Below are positions 7,947 to 17,564 of a DNA stretch of 64,000 nucleotides, piece by piece; within the stretch, counting starts at the first letter, position 1, and every line of letters starts with the position of its first letter. The notes beneath the pieces were generated by a model. It saw only the letters and a list, made by a program, of their open reading frames with translations. It ran no database searches and was not told where the DNA came from. Source of the DNA: Micromonospora luteifusca (GTDB lineage: Bacteria > Actinomycetota > Actinomycetes > Mycobacteriales > Micromonosporaceae). The stretch is from the NCBI RefSeq assembly GCF_016907275.1, contig NZ_JAFBBP010000001.1, forward strand, positions 7,058,001 through 7,122,000, given 5' to 3'. The translations under genes and the position numbers were made by a program.

Positions 7947-10421
7947 TCACTGGTCGGCGAGCGCCTCGACGACCGGGCGGGACAGCGCCCGGCGGGCCGG
8001 CAGGACCGAGGCGAGCAGGGCGGCCAGCACCGCGACGCCGAGGATCAACCCGAGTTGGCCGAGCGGCAGCACCACGTGGAAGTCCCCGCCGAGGCGGGCC
8101 AGCAGGGCCATCGCGGAGGCGCTGACGCCGGTGCCCAGCCCGACCCCGAGCACGGCACCGACCAGCGCCATCAGCCCCGCCTCGACGGCGAGCACTGCCC
8201 GCATCCGCCCTCGGGTGAGCCCGACCGCCCGCAGTACGGCGTTCTCCCTGGTGCGCTCGACCACCGACAGGCTCAGCGTGTTCGCCACGCCGACCAGGGC
8301 GATCACCACGGCGAGGCCGAGCAGGGCGGTGACGAGGGCGAGCATCATGTCCACCGTGCCGGTGAGCATCTTCTTGTACGCGCCCTGGTCCATCAGGTTC
8401 ACCGTCGGGTAGCTGCCCAGGACCGCCTCGATCGCGTCCCGGGCCCGCTCGGCGCTCACCCCGGCGGCGGGGTCGATCTCGGCCAGAACGCCCCGCTGAG
8501 CGGGGAAGAGCGCGGTGAAGTCCGCGTCGGCCATGTCGATGACGTGACCGGCGGGCGCACCATTGCCGGGTGTGTCGTCGGTGACCACGGCGGCCACCCG
8601 GAACGACCGGCCCCCGACGGTCACCGGTGAGCCGACCTGCCAGCCGCGTGCCTGGGCCAACTCCCGGTGCACCAGCACCTGCCCCGGCCCGACCCGATGG
8701 GCGTCGCCGGCCAGCACCCCGCGCAGCGTCCGGGCGACCAGAGCCGGGTCGGCCGCGCGAATCTCGACGTCGGCGACGACCGTGCTGCGCTGCTCGTGCA
8801 CCACACCCAACTCGGGGCGGGCGGCAAGCTCACCGGCGAGCGCGGCGGGCAGGTCCTGACCGATTCCGACGACCACGAAGTCCGTCCCGATCTGGGCGTC
8901 CACGCTGCGTTCGATGCCGTCCTTGGTGCTGCGTCCGCCAACCACGAATGCCGACACGAGCCCGATCCCGATCACCAGGGCGGTGGCGGTGGCGGCGACC
9001 CGCCGCGGATTGCGGACCGTGTTGGCCACCGCCAGCTCACCAATCGTGCCGAGCACATGACGTGCCGGCCAGCCGAACACCCGGGCCAGCGCCGGGACGA
9101 GCACCGGCCCGAACAGCACGATCCCGAAGAAGGTCAGCACCCCGCCGACGGCCACCAGCAGCACCTGACCGGCGCTGGCGGCGCCGACCAGCGCGGCGAC
9201 ACCGACGGCCAGCACCAGCGCGCCGAAGGTCAGCCGCACTCGACCGGCACTCCGGCTCGGCTGCACGGCGGCGTCGGTGAGCGCGGCCACCGGAGCGACC
9301 CGGGTCCCCCGCCAGGCCGGAAGCAGGGCGGCGCACACGGTGAGCGCGGTGCCCAGCAGCAGACCGGTCAGCACGGTCGAACCGGTCACGGTCAGGCCGC
9401 CGCTGACCGGTACGTCCAGTCGGGACATCAGCAGCCGGATCCCGCCGGCGAGGGCCACCCCGAGCAGCACACCGAGCGCCGAGGCGACCAGCCCCAGCAC
9501 CGCCGACTCCAGCAGGGCGGCCCAGAAGACCTGCCCTCGGGTGGCACCGATCAGGCGCAGCAGCGCGGTTCGCCGGGTGCGCTGTGCCAGCACGATCGCG
9601 AAGGTGTTGGCGATCACGAAGCCGGCCACCACCATGGCGACTCCCACGAAGATCAACAGCAGCATCTGGAACATGCCCAGGTTGCGGACCGCGTTCTCGA
9701 CGGCCTCGTCGAGGATCTGCTGGCGACTCTTCACGGTGAATTCCCCGCCGGCCACGGCGCGCAGCTCATCGGCCAGCGCCGCGACGGAGGCACCCGGTCG
9801 CGCCGCCACCATGATGCGGCCATAGCCCCGCTCGCCGGTGAGTGCCAGCGCATCCGGCCCGACCAGGCCGACGAACGGACCACCAACGTCGCGGGCGGTG
9901 CCAGCGACATCGACGGTGCCAACCAGGGTGTACGAGCGAGCCGCGCCGCCGGTACCGCCGACGCGGATCGCGGTGCCGAGCGTGAAGCCCTCCTCGGCCA
10001 CCGTCGGCGCGTCGAGCACCACCTCCCCGGCACGGTCGGGCAACCGGCCGGCGACCACGTCGTACGAGCGCAGAGCGTCCTCGGTGGGGATGGCGACGAG
10101 CGTGGTGAAGCCCAGCACCGGGCGACCGTCGGCACCGAGGAGCCCGGCGGTGTTGGTCAGCTCACCGGCCGCGGCGGCCACCCCGTCGACCGCGCGTACC
10201 CGGTTGACGAGGGTCGGGGGCAACAACTCACGGCCGGACGAGTAGACCCCCAGGTCGGTGTGCCGGTCGAAGGTGCCGGCCCGCGCGTACGCCCCGGCGC
10301 GCATCCCGTCGACGAACATCATGGTGCCGGCGACGAATGCGACACCGAGCACGACGGCCAGGGCGGAGAGCAGCATGCGCAGTGCCTCGGCGCGTAACGA
10401 GCGCAGGGTCAGGCGGATCAT
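7947..10421 (-). CDS. FtsX/MacB-type ABC transporter permease (large, two-module)
   Basis: 824 aa, ATG start. It has the classic duplicated architecture: an N-terminal membrane helix (ALRMLLSALAVVLGVAFVAG), a periplasmic MacB-like domain, a first FtsX module (about residues 250-400), further helices, a second extracytoplasmic domain, and a C-terminal FtsX module with ERTRENAVLRAVGLTRG (about 715-820). Such permeases export lipids or peptides or release envelope proteins, powered by a separate ATPase usually encoded just upstream. No ATPase gene is present here. The upstream neighbour is the response regulator, 147 nt away on the same strand, suggesting that the two-component system controls it. 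The substrate is unknown. Confidence 0.9.
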   Translation of the reverse strand: MIRLTLRSLRAEALRMLLSALAVVLGVAFVAGTMMFVDGMRAGAYARAGTFDRHTDLGVYSSGRELLPPTLVNRVRAVDGVAAAAGELTNTAGLLGADGRPVLGFTTLVAIPTEDALRSYDVVAGRLPDRAGEVVLDAPTVAEEGFTLGTAIRVGGTGGAARSYTLVGTVDVAGTARDVGGPFVGLVGPDALALTGERGYGRIMVAARPGASVAALADELRAVAGGEFTVKSRQQILDEAVENAVRNLGMFQMLLLIFVGVAMVVAGFVIANTFAIVLAQRTRRTALLRLIGATRGQVFWAALLESAVLGLVASALGVLLGVALAGGIRLLMSRLDVPVSGGLTVTGSTVLTGLLLGTALTVCAALLPAWRGTRVAPVAALTDAAVQPSRSAGRVRLTFGALVLAVGVAALVGAASAGQVLLVAVGGVLTFFGIVLFGPVLVPALARVFGWPARHVLGTIGELAVANTVRNPRRVAATATALVIGIGLVSAFVVGGRSTKDGIERSVDAQIGTDFVVVGIGQDLPAALAGELAARPELGVVHEQRSTVVADVEIRAADPALVARTLRGVLAGDAHRVGPGQVLVHRELAQARGWQVGSPVTVGGRSFRVAAVVTDDTPGNGAPAGHVIDMADADFTALFPAQRGVLAEIDPAAGVSAERARDAIEAVLGSYPTVNLMDQGAYKKMLTGTVDMMLALVTALLGLAVVIALVGVANTLSLSVVERTRENAVLRAVGLTRGRMRAVLAVEAGLMALVGAVLGVGLGTGVSASAMALLARLGGDFHVVLPLGQLGLILGVAVLAALLASVLPARRALSRPVVEALADQ

Positions 10422-10568
10422 GCGGGGCTCCCGGTGCAGGTGGTGGATCGGACCCCTCCGACGCTATGGCCGGAGCTGGTCGGTCGTTCTCCACCTGCGC
10501 GCTCGACCTGCGTGCGACCCGGGTCGCGGTGCGCCCGCCAACCCCTACGCCCCAGGTCGTACGCGGAG

Positions 10569-11234
10569 TCATCCGCCGGGTGTCACCAGCCCGCTCTCGT
10601 ACGCCAGCACCACCACCTGGACCCGGTCGCGCAGCTGGAGCTTCGCCAGGATCCGCCCGACGTGGGTCTTCACCGTCGCCTCGGCCACGTGCATCTGGGC
10701 GGCGATCTCCGCGTTGGACAGCCCCTCTGCGACCAACAGCAGCACCTCCCGTTCCCGTTCGGTGAGCTGGGTGAGGCGAGGGTCTGCGCTCGGGGCGCTG
10801 CCGAGCTGCCCGGCGAACCGGTCCAGCAGCCGCCGGGTGATCGACGGGGCGACCACCGAGTCGCCCTGGGCCACCACCCGGATCGCGGCCAGCAGCTCCT
10901 CCGGCGGAACGTTCTTGAGCAGGAACCCGCTCGCCCCGGCCTGCAGGGCGGCGAACGCGTCGGCCTCGGTGTCGAAGGTGGTCAGCACCAGCACCCGGGG
11001 CAGGCCGGTGGGCCGCTCGGCGCAGAGCCGGCGGGTCGCCTCCACCCCGTCCATGGTCGGCATCCGAATGTCCATCACGACCACGTCGGCCTCGGTGCGA
11101 GCGAGCACCCGCAGGGCGTCCGCACCGTCGATCGCCTCCCCGACCACCTCCAGGTCGGGCTGGGAGTCCAGCACCATCCGAAACCCGGCGCGCACCAGCG
11201 CCTGGTCGTCCACGATCACCACCCGGACCGTCAT
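10569..11234 (-). CDS. NarL/LuxR-type response regulator
   Basis: 221 aa. Receiver domain at about residues 3-118: acidic pocket VIVDDQ (Asp9, Asp10), phospho-acceptor Asp in VVVMDIRMP, and VLVLTTFD and FLLKNVPP supplying the conserved Thr and Lys. LuxR-type helix-turn-helix at about 150-210 with LTEREREVLLLVAEGLSNAEIA. Its ATG overlaps the kinase stop by 4 nt, so the two form a coupled cognate pair. The permease downstream is a likely target. Confidence 0.94.
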   Translation of the reverse strand: MTVRVVIVDDQALVRAGFRMVLDSQPDLEVVGEAIDGADALRVLARTEADVVVMDIRMPTMDGVEATRRLCAERPTGLPRVLVLTTFDTEADAFAALQAGASGFLLKNVPPEELLAAIRVVAQGDSVVAPSITRRLLDRFAGQLGSAPSADPRLTQLTEREREVLLLVAEGLSNAEIAAQMHVAEATVKTHVGRILAKLQLRDRVQVVVLAYESGLVTPGG

Positions 11235-12442
11235 GCCGCGATCACCTCCGTTGCCGGATCCGACGGTAGCGGTAGCCGGACCTGGACCTGCCAGCCCCCG
11301 GCCGGCCGGGGGCCGGCGGTGAGGCTGCCGTCGTACACCGTCACCCGCTCCCGCATGCCGAGCAGACCGTGACCGCCGGACGGCGCCGGGCTGACCAGCG
11401 GGCGACCGCGACCGTCGTCGCGGACCCGGACCTCGACGGCCTCGGTGGTGTACGCCAGGGTGACCTCGACGGCGGCGTCGACGCCGGCGTGCTTGAGCGC
11501 GTTGGTCAGCGCCTCCTGCACCACCCGGTAGACGGTCAGCTCCAGCCCCGGGGGCAGGGCCGGCGGTTCGCCGGTGACGGTGCTGCGGATGTACAGCCCG
11601 GCGTCGCCGAACCGGGCCAGCAGGTCGGGCAACTCGGCCAGGACCAGGCGCCGGTGCTCCGGGTCGGCGGCCACCGCGAGCGCGTCCCCGCCGGACGGCC
11701 CGGCGTCACGCAGGACGCCGACCAACCGGCGCATCTCCTCCAGTGCGGCCCGGCCGGTGTCCGCGACCACCTTCACGGCGGTACGGGCCTGGGCGGGGTC
11801 ACGGTCGAGCATGAACCGGGCACCGTCGGCCTGGACGATCATCACCGCCATGCTGTGGGCAACCACGTCGTGCAGCTCACGGGCGATCCGGGTGCGTTCC
11901 TCGGCGACCGCCGCCCGGGACTCGGCCTCGCGCTCACGTTCCAGGGTCGTGGCCCGTTCCTCCAGGCTGAGCACGTAGAGGCGGTGGGTCCGCACGTTCA
12001 GCGCGACCAGCCACACCGCGCCGGTGACCAGCGCGTACCACAACGCGGTCACCCACCAAATGAGGACGCCCGGGGTCTGCACGGCGGCGAGCACCGCGCC
12101 CACGGCGGCGACCGCGCCGGCGAGCACCCCGTCGCGCAGCCGCTCGCCGTACTTCACCACGCTGTAGAGCGCGATCAGAATGGCGATGTCGAAGGGCAGC
12201 GGACCCCACTGGGCAATCACCTGCACCAGGCCGAGCGCCGCGACCACCACGGTCACCGCGCCCGGATGCCCGCGGCGGAACAGCAGCGCCACGGCCATCC
12301 CCACACAGACCAGCGCGCCCGCCCAGCCGCCCGGCAGATTGACCGCGCCGGCCAGGCCGATGAGGGCCACCACGGCGGAGACGGCCACGTCGAAGGCGAC
12401 TCCGGGCAGCGGGCGACCGAACATCGTGCGTGTCACGGTCAC
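11231..12442 (-). CDS. NarL-type sensor histidine kinase (HisKA_3)
   Basis: 403 aa. Several membrane helices fill the first 150 residues. The dimerisation/phospho-acceptor box is ERTRIARELHDVVAHSMAVM with the expected His (about residue 191). The ATPase region has TVYRVVQEALTNALKHAG and VRDDGRGR plus GHGLLGMRERV. The GTG at 12442 is taken as start, but an internal ATG (12424) is possible because no good ribosome site marks either. It lies 25 nt after the DUF305 gene and overlaps the response regulator by 4 nt. Confidence 0.92.
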   Translation of the reverse strand: MTVTRTMFGRPLPGVAFDVAVSAVVALIGLAGAVNLPGGWAGALVCVGMAVALLFRRGHPGAVTVVVAALGLVQVIAQWGPLPFDIAILIALYSVVKYGERLRDGVLAGAVAAVGAVLAAVQTPGVLIWWVTALWYALVTGAVWLVALNVRTHRLYVLSLEERATTLEREREAESRAAVAEERTRIARELHDVVAHSMAVMIVQADGARFMLDRDPAQARTAVKVVADTGRAALEEMRRLVGVLRDAGPSGGDALAVAADPEHRRLVLAELPDLLARFGDAGLYIRSTVTGEPPALPPGLELTVYRVVQEALTNALKHAGVDAAVEVTLAYTTEAVEVRVRDDGRGRPLVSPAPSGGHGLLGMRERVTVYDGSLTAGPRPAGGWQVQVRLPLPSDPATEVIAA

Positions 12443-12467
12443 CCAGCGTACGTGCTGCGGGGCCCGC

Positions 12468-13181
12468 TCAGCGGGTGAGGACCTCGCGCATTCGCTCGAT
12501 CTCGACGGTCTGCTCGGTGGCGACCGAGTTGGCGAACTCGTTGAGCGTCAGGTCGGAACCGACGGTGAGCAGGTTGGTGGCCAACTCGATGGCGCCCTCG
12601 TGGTGCGCGGTCATCATCTGCACGAAGAGCCGGTCGAAGTCCGCGCCACGGACCGCGGCGAGCTGCCGCATCGCCTCGGCTGACTGCATGCCGCGCATGG
12701 TGCCGTGGTCGTGCCCCTGGATCTCCGCCGGGAGGCCCCGGGTCTGCAACCAGCCACGCATCACGCCCATCTCCGGGCCCTGGCTGGCGCGGATCCGATC
12801 GGCGAGGGCCCGGATGTCGGGGTCGGCGGCGCGGTCTGGAGCGAGCTCCGCCATGGCCAGGGCCTGTGCGTGGTGCGGGATCATCATCCGGACGAACCAG
12901 ACGTCCATCGAGTTGTGCGGTGCGGGGCCGGCGTCGCGGACCTCGTGGGCGGCCCGGGTGGTCGCCGACTCACCCGGGCGGCCGGGCGCGATGACGGTCA
13001 GGTCGGTGGGTACGGGGCTGGCGGTCGGCGTCGCGGCGGGGGCGGGGGTGGCGGTCGCGGAGGCCGACCGCGCGGCGCCGGTTGGGGCGTCGCCCCCGGC
13101 GCGGATCACGATGAAGGCCACCAGCGGAAGCACGAGCGCCAGTGTGACGATCGTCAGGGTTCGTGCGCGCCGGTCGGTCAT
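12468..13181 (-). CDS. DUF305 family exported protein
   Basis: 237 aa. An N-terminal membrane/signal segment (TLTIVTLALVLPLVAFIVI) is followed by an Ala/Pro/Thr-rich linker and a four-helix DUF305 domain (about residues 90-235). Two histidine-rich helices, VRMMIPHHAQALAMAEL and VQMMTAHHEGAIELA, are diagnostic; related proteins bind metals, often copper. AGGGAG precedes the ATG at a good distance. It is the first gene of a probable operon with the histidine kinase, regulator and permease, and is divergent from the LVIVD protein across a CRP-type site. A metal- or redox-sensing role for the operon is inferred. Confidence 0.9.
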   Translation of the reverse strand: MTDRRARTLTIVTLALVLPLVAFIVIRAGGDAPTGAARSASATATPAPAATPTASPVPTDLTVIAPGRPGESATTRAAHEVRDAGPAPHNSMDVWFVRMMIPHHAQALAMAELAPDRAADPDIRALADRIRASQGPEMGVMRGWLQTRGLPAEIQGHDHGTMRGMQSAEAMRQLAAVRGADFDRLFVQMMTAHHEGAIELATNLLTVGSDLTLNEFANSVATEQTVEIERMREVLTR

Positions 13182-13239
13182 GGGCCACTCCCTGGTGTCG
13201 AGGTCATCGCGATGCTATCCATTGAAGAACCCGCTTTGG

Positions 13240-13255
13240 TGTGAGCCAGATCACA
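13240..13255. promoter_or_regulatory. Perfect CRP-type palindrome TGTGA-N6-TCACA
   Basis: TGTGA at 13240-13244 and TCACA at 13251-13255 are separated by GCCAGA, matching the CRP/FNR-superfamily consensus at all ten half-site bases. It lies in the 138-bp gap between the divergent DUF305 and LVIVD genes. Its centre (13247.5) falls about 41.5 bp before the start point predicted from the TAAGGT box at 13277, the classic class II activator position. Confidence 0.75.
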
Positions 13256-13276
13256 TCGACGTTCATCGTCGGACGG

Positions 13277-13282
13277 TAAGGT
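13277..13282 (+). promoter_or_regulatory. -10 box of the LVIVD gene
   Basis: TAAGGT fits an actinobacterial -10 hexamer. There is no -35 match at the right distance; the CRP-type palindrome occupies that position, consistent with an activator-dependent promoter. Confidence 0.5.
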
Positions 13283-13319
13283 GTCGACCATCATCTCCCC
13301 CTTGCGAAGGGCCTCGCCG

Positions 13320-14753
<1,434 letters not shown>

Positions 14754-14768
14754 GCACCACGCACCACG

Positions 14769-14804
14769 CCAGGCCCGGTCCCCGGTCTCGGGGGCCGGGC
14801 CTGG
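14769..14804. terminator. Hairpin terminator
   Basis: A 16-bp stem (14769-14784 with 14789-14804, one G-U pair) closed by a GTCT loop lies between the convergent LVIVD and asparagine-synthase-like genes. It probably serves both. Confidence 0.85.
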
Positions 14805-14827
14805 CCACGTTCGACTGGTGGGGCCGG

Positions 14828-16417
14828 TCAGCCGCGGGCCGGGCGCGGGCCGACCAGGCGGCGGACCACCGGGGCGGCGTTCCACTTCGCCGCACCGACG
14901 AGGTCGCGGGCGTGCTCCAGAACGGTGTAGTCGGGCCGGTCCATCCCGTCGGCGATGGCCCGGTCGAGGTCGTTGCCACACCGGCTCAGCACGGTGTCGA
15001 AGTCCCGGCGCACCGGCTCCTGCAGGTCGTAGCCGAACGAGCGGTGCAGCCGGGCGAACAGCGGCTTGTACAGCCGGACCCGCTCGTGCAACCCCGAGGA
15101 GTACGACATCGGGTTCTTTCCTCGGCGCAGGATGTAGTCGGGTAGCACGTCGGCGAACGCCCGCCGGACGATCCACTTCTCCTGACCGTGGCGCAGCTTC
15201 AGATCCAGCGGCAGCCGCATGGCCAGCTCCACCACGCTCAGGTCGAGGAAGGGCACCCGGGCCTCCACCCCGTGCGCCATGGCGGCCCGGTCGACCCGCT
15301 GCAACTCCGTCCGACACAGGTTGCGGATCCGGTGCAGGAACAGTCGCCGGGCCGCGGCCGGGGCGACCTGGTGGTACATCGGGTACCCGCCGAACAGTTC
15401 GTCGGAGCCGTCGCCGGTGAGCACCACCTTGATCCCCAGCTCGCCCAGCCGCCGGAAGATCGGCACCGAGACGACCGCGTTGATGATGTCGCCGTACTCG
15501 GTCAGCTCGGAGATCCGGATGGCCTCGCGCACGTCGGCGAGCCGGATGTCGCGCGGACGCAGCTCGACCACGACGTGCGGCACGTCCAGGTCGGCGGCGA
15601 GCCGCCGGGCGTACGCGACGTCGGGGCTGTCCGCGGCACCGACCGTCACCGCGACGCAGTCCGGGTGGATGTCGCGGACCTGCCGCAGGGTCACCGAGCT
15701 GTCCAGCCCACCGGAGAGCACCACCCCGACGGTCAGGTCGGTCTCCACCCGCATCCGGATGGCGTCGCTCAGCGCGGCACGGACGAGCAGGGCGGCCTCG
15801 TCCGGGTCGTCGACGACCGGCAGGCCCTCGCCGATGGTGAGCAGGTCGACGTACGGGCGCAGTCGCACGTGCCCGTCCGCCTCCGCCCAGCCGTGGTGCC
15901 CGGGTGGCACCTCGGCGATCGGGGCCCCGTGCCCGACGAGCGCCTTGACCTCGGAGGCGAGGTGCAGGCAACCGGGCCGACGGGACCAGTACAGCGGCTT
16001 GACCCCGAGTGGGTCGCGAGCCAGGTACGCCCGGCCGGTGGCCCGCTCGACGACGGCGAACGCGTACTCACCGCGGAGCCGGGTCACCGCGGCCTCGCCC
16101 CACTGCTGGAACGCGGCGAGCAGCACCTCGGTGTCGCTCTCGGTGCGAAACGCCTGACCCAGGCGGGTCAGTTGCGCCCGCAGCTCCCGGTAGTTGAAGA
16201 TCTCGCCGTTGAAGCAGAGCAGCCAGCGTTCGTCGGTCGAGGTCCACGGTTGCACCGCCCGATCCCGGTCGACGACCCGGAGCCGGCGGGTGCCGGCGAG
16301 CAGCCCGCTCTCGGACCGGGTTTCGGTGACCTCACCGCGAGGGGCCAGGACGGCGAGCATCCGCCGGAAGGTCGCCGGGTCGGCCTCGGGGCCGATGCTC
16401 AACGCGATGCCGCACAC
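14828..16417 (-). CDS. Asparagine synthase-like amidotransferase
   Basis: 529 aa. The N-terminal class II glutaminase begins MCGIALSIG, giving the Cys2 nucleophile, and includes LLCFNGEIFNYRELR (about 67-80) and SDTEVLLAAF. The C-terminal synthetase domain has the ATP-pyrophosphatase loop SGGLDSS (235-241) and LTGDGSDELFGGYPMY. Housekeeping AsnB proteins carry RGPD near residue 30; here the matching stretch is APRGEVTET, so that glutamine-site motif is altered. It starts 4 nt after an M15-like gene and is almost certainly co-translated with it. True asparagine synthesis is possible, but the partner suggests amidation of another carboxylate. Confidence 0.85.
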   Translation of the reverse strand: MCGIALSIGPEADPATFRRMLAVLAPRGEVTETRSESGLLAGTRRLRVVDRDRAVQPWTSTDERWLLCFNGEIFNYRELRAQLTRLGQAFRTESDTEVLLAAFQQWGEAAVTRLRGEYAFAVVERATGRAYLARDPLGVKPLYWSRRPGCLHLASEVKALVGHGAPIAEVPPGHHGWAEADGHVRLRPYVDLLTIGEGLPVVDDPDEAALLVRAALSDAIRMRVETDLTVGVVLSGGLDSSVTLRQVRDIHPDCVAVTVGAADSPDVAYARRLAADLDVPHVVVELRPRDIRLADVREAIRISELTEYGDIINAVVSVPIFRRLGELGIKVVLTGDGSDELFGGYPMYHQVAPAAARRLFLHRIRNLCRTELQRVDRAAMAHGVEARVPFLDLSVVELAMRLPLDLKLRHGQEKWIVRRAFADVLPDYILRRGKNPMSYSSGLHERVRLYKPLFARLHRSFGYDLQEPVRRDFDTVLSRCGNDLDRAIADGMDRPDYTVLEHARDLVGAAKWNAAPVVRRLVGPRPARG

Positions 16418-16421
16418 CGGC

Positions 16422-17390
16422 TCAGACCCCCATCTCGGCCTCGTACGCCCGGCGGAGGCGACGCCGGGCGGAGGGCGCTAGGCACAGGTGCCAGGCCTGC
16501 CCCTCGTCGATCACGTTGATCTCGCCGGTCTCCTGCCGGGCCAGCAGCAGCTCCGCCAGCGCCTCCCGGGCACCGAAACGCTCGAACCAGCTCAGCTCGA
16601 CGTCGACGGAGTAGCCGAGGCAGTGCCCGCTGGGCAGCATGGCGGCGTAGCCCAGGCGGCGCAGTCGGTACTGGTGTTCGGCACTGCGGACCAGGCTGGT
16701 CACCCACAGCGGCGGGGTGTTCGGTGGCGCGGCGGCGGCGAACTCCCGCGCGAGGTCGTTGAGCAGCGCCACCACCTCCCGGCGGGCACGACGGAACAGC
16801 AGCCCGGCGGTCCGCGGTGTGGCGTCCGGGCGCAGTCGACGTCGCAGCCCGCGGGCGGCGCGGCCCAGCATGGTGGCGGGCTGCTCCTGGTAGCGGAACC
16901 GCAGCAGGTCGCGGCGGCGCAACCACTCCAGGTCGACGAGGTCGGCGCTGCCGTTGACCTGGTCGTCGGTGACGAACGTCGGAGCGTCCTGCCACCACAG
17001 CACGTCGATGCGGGAGAGCAGGTAGATCCGCACCAGCGCGGTGAGGTCACGGGCCGAGGTGCGCTCGTTCGGCTGGTAGCGGGCCATCTCCAGCAGCAGC
17101 GTCTCGCGCGCCCCGATCAGCCCCTGCGGGGTGGCGTCGAGGACGCCGGCGAGCGCTGGCTCCCGCAGCCGCTCGTCGATCAGCACCTGGCGGGCCCGGG
17201 TGCTGGCTGCGTCGGCCAGAGCGCCGACCTCGACCAGCAGCTCGGCGACGGCGGCCCGGTAGGCGGCCAGGTCGGGCTCGGTGGCGGGGCGGCGGCGGGG
17301 CGGCGTGCCGGAGGGCCGGCGGCGGGCCGGCGCGGTGGGCGAGACGGGCGGACCGGGTTGCTGTCCCGGGCTACGACTGGGCACTCGCAT
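16422..17390 (-). CDS. M15/DUF5715-like protein of unknown function
   Basis: 322 aa from the ATG at 17390. The N-terminal 45 residues are Pro/Arg-rich and disordered, followed by a helical region. The C-terminal part (about 215-320) has a pattern like D-Ala-D-Ala peptidases of the M15 fold: VTSLVRSAEHQYRLRRLG, then SGHCLGYSVDV and finally DEGQAWHLCLAP, echoing the SxHxxGxAxD and WH zinc-site motifs. I see no signal peptide or membrane helix. It is the first gene of a two-gene unit with the asparagine-synthase-like protein (4-nt gap). A role in peptidoglycan or peptide modification is inference; the family assignment is from pattern only. Confidence 0.7.
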   Translation of the reverse strand: MRVPSRSPGQQPGPPVSPTAPARRRPSGTPPRRRPATEPDLAAYRAAVAELLVEVGALADAASTRARQVLIDERLREPALAGVLDATPQGLIGARETLLLEMARYQPNERTSARDLTALVRIYLLSRIDVLWWQDAPTFVTDDQVNGSADLVDLEWLRRRDLLRFRYQEQPATMLGRAARGLRRRLRPDATPRTAGLLFRRARREVVALLNDLAREFAAAAPPNTPPLWVTSLVRSAEHQYRLRRLGYAAMLPSGHCLGYSVDVELSWFERFGAREALAELLLARQETGEINVIDEGQAWHLCLAPSARRRLRRAYEAEMGV

Positions 17391-17407
17391 GACGGGGTCC
17401 CTTCTCC

Positions 17408-17427
17408 GATCACGGCACTGGGTGATC
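17408..17427. promoter_or_regulatory. Dyad GATCAC-N8-GTGATC upstream of the M15-like/asnB-like unit
   Basis: Perfect 6-bp arms, extending to CGATCAC/GTGATCG at 17407-17428, lie just upstream of the ribosome site. A TAGGGC -10-like box on the minus strand lies at 17429-17434. The position would suit a repressor operator. No regulator gene is adjacent. Confidence 0.35.
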
Positions 17428-17512
17428 GCCCTAAAACACACCGTAATCAGCCGGACCGGAATGGACCGAACAATCCTCCGATTCACCCCGAAGGGAGCCC
17501 GACGTCAGGTTT

Positions 17513-17546
17513 GTGCGGGGCCGGACCGGTGGGTCCGGCCCCGCAC
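17513..17546. terminator. Hairpin terminator
   Basis: A perfect 15-bp stem (17513-17527 with 17532-17546) with a GGTG loop lies 19 nt past the end of the ICL/PEP-mutase-family gene on the minus strand. Confidence 0.85.
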
Positions 17547-17564
17547 CCGGCCAGGTGGGAGCCG

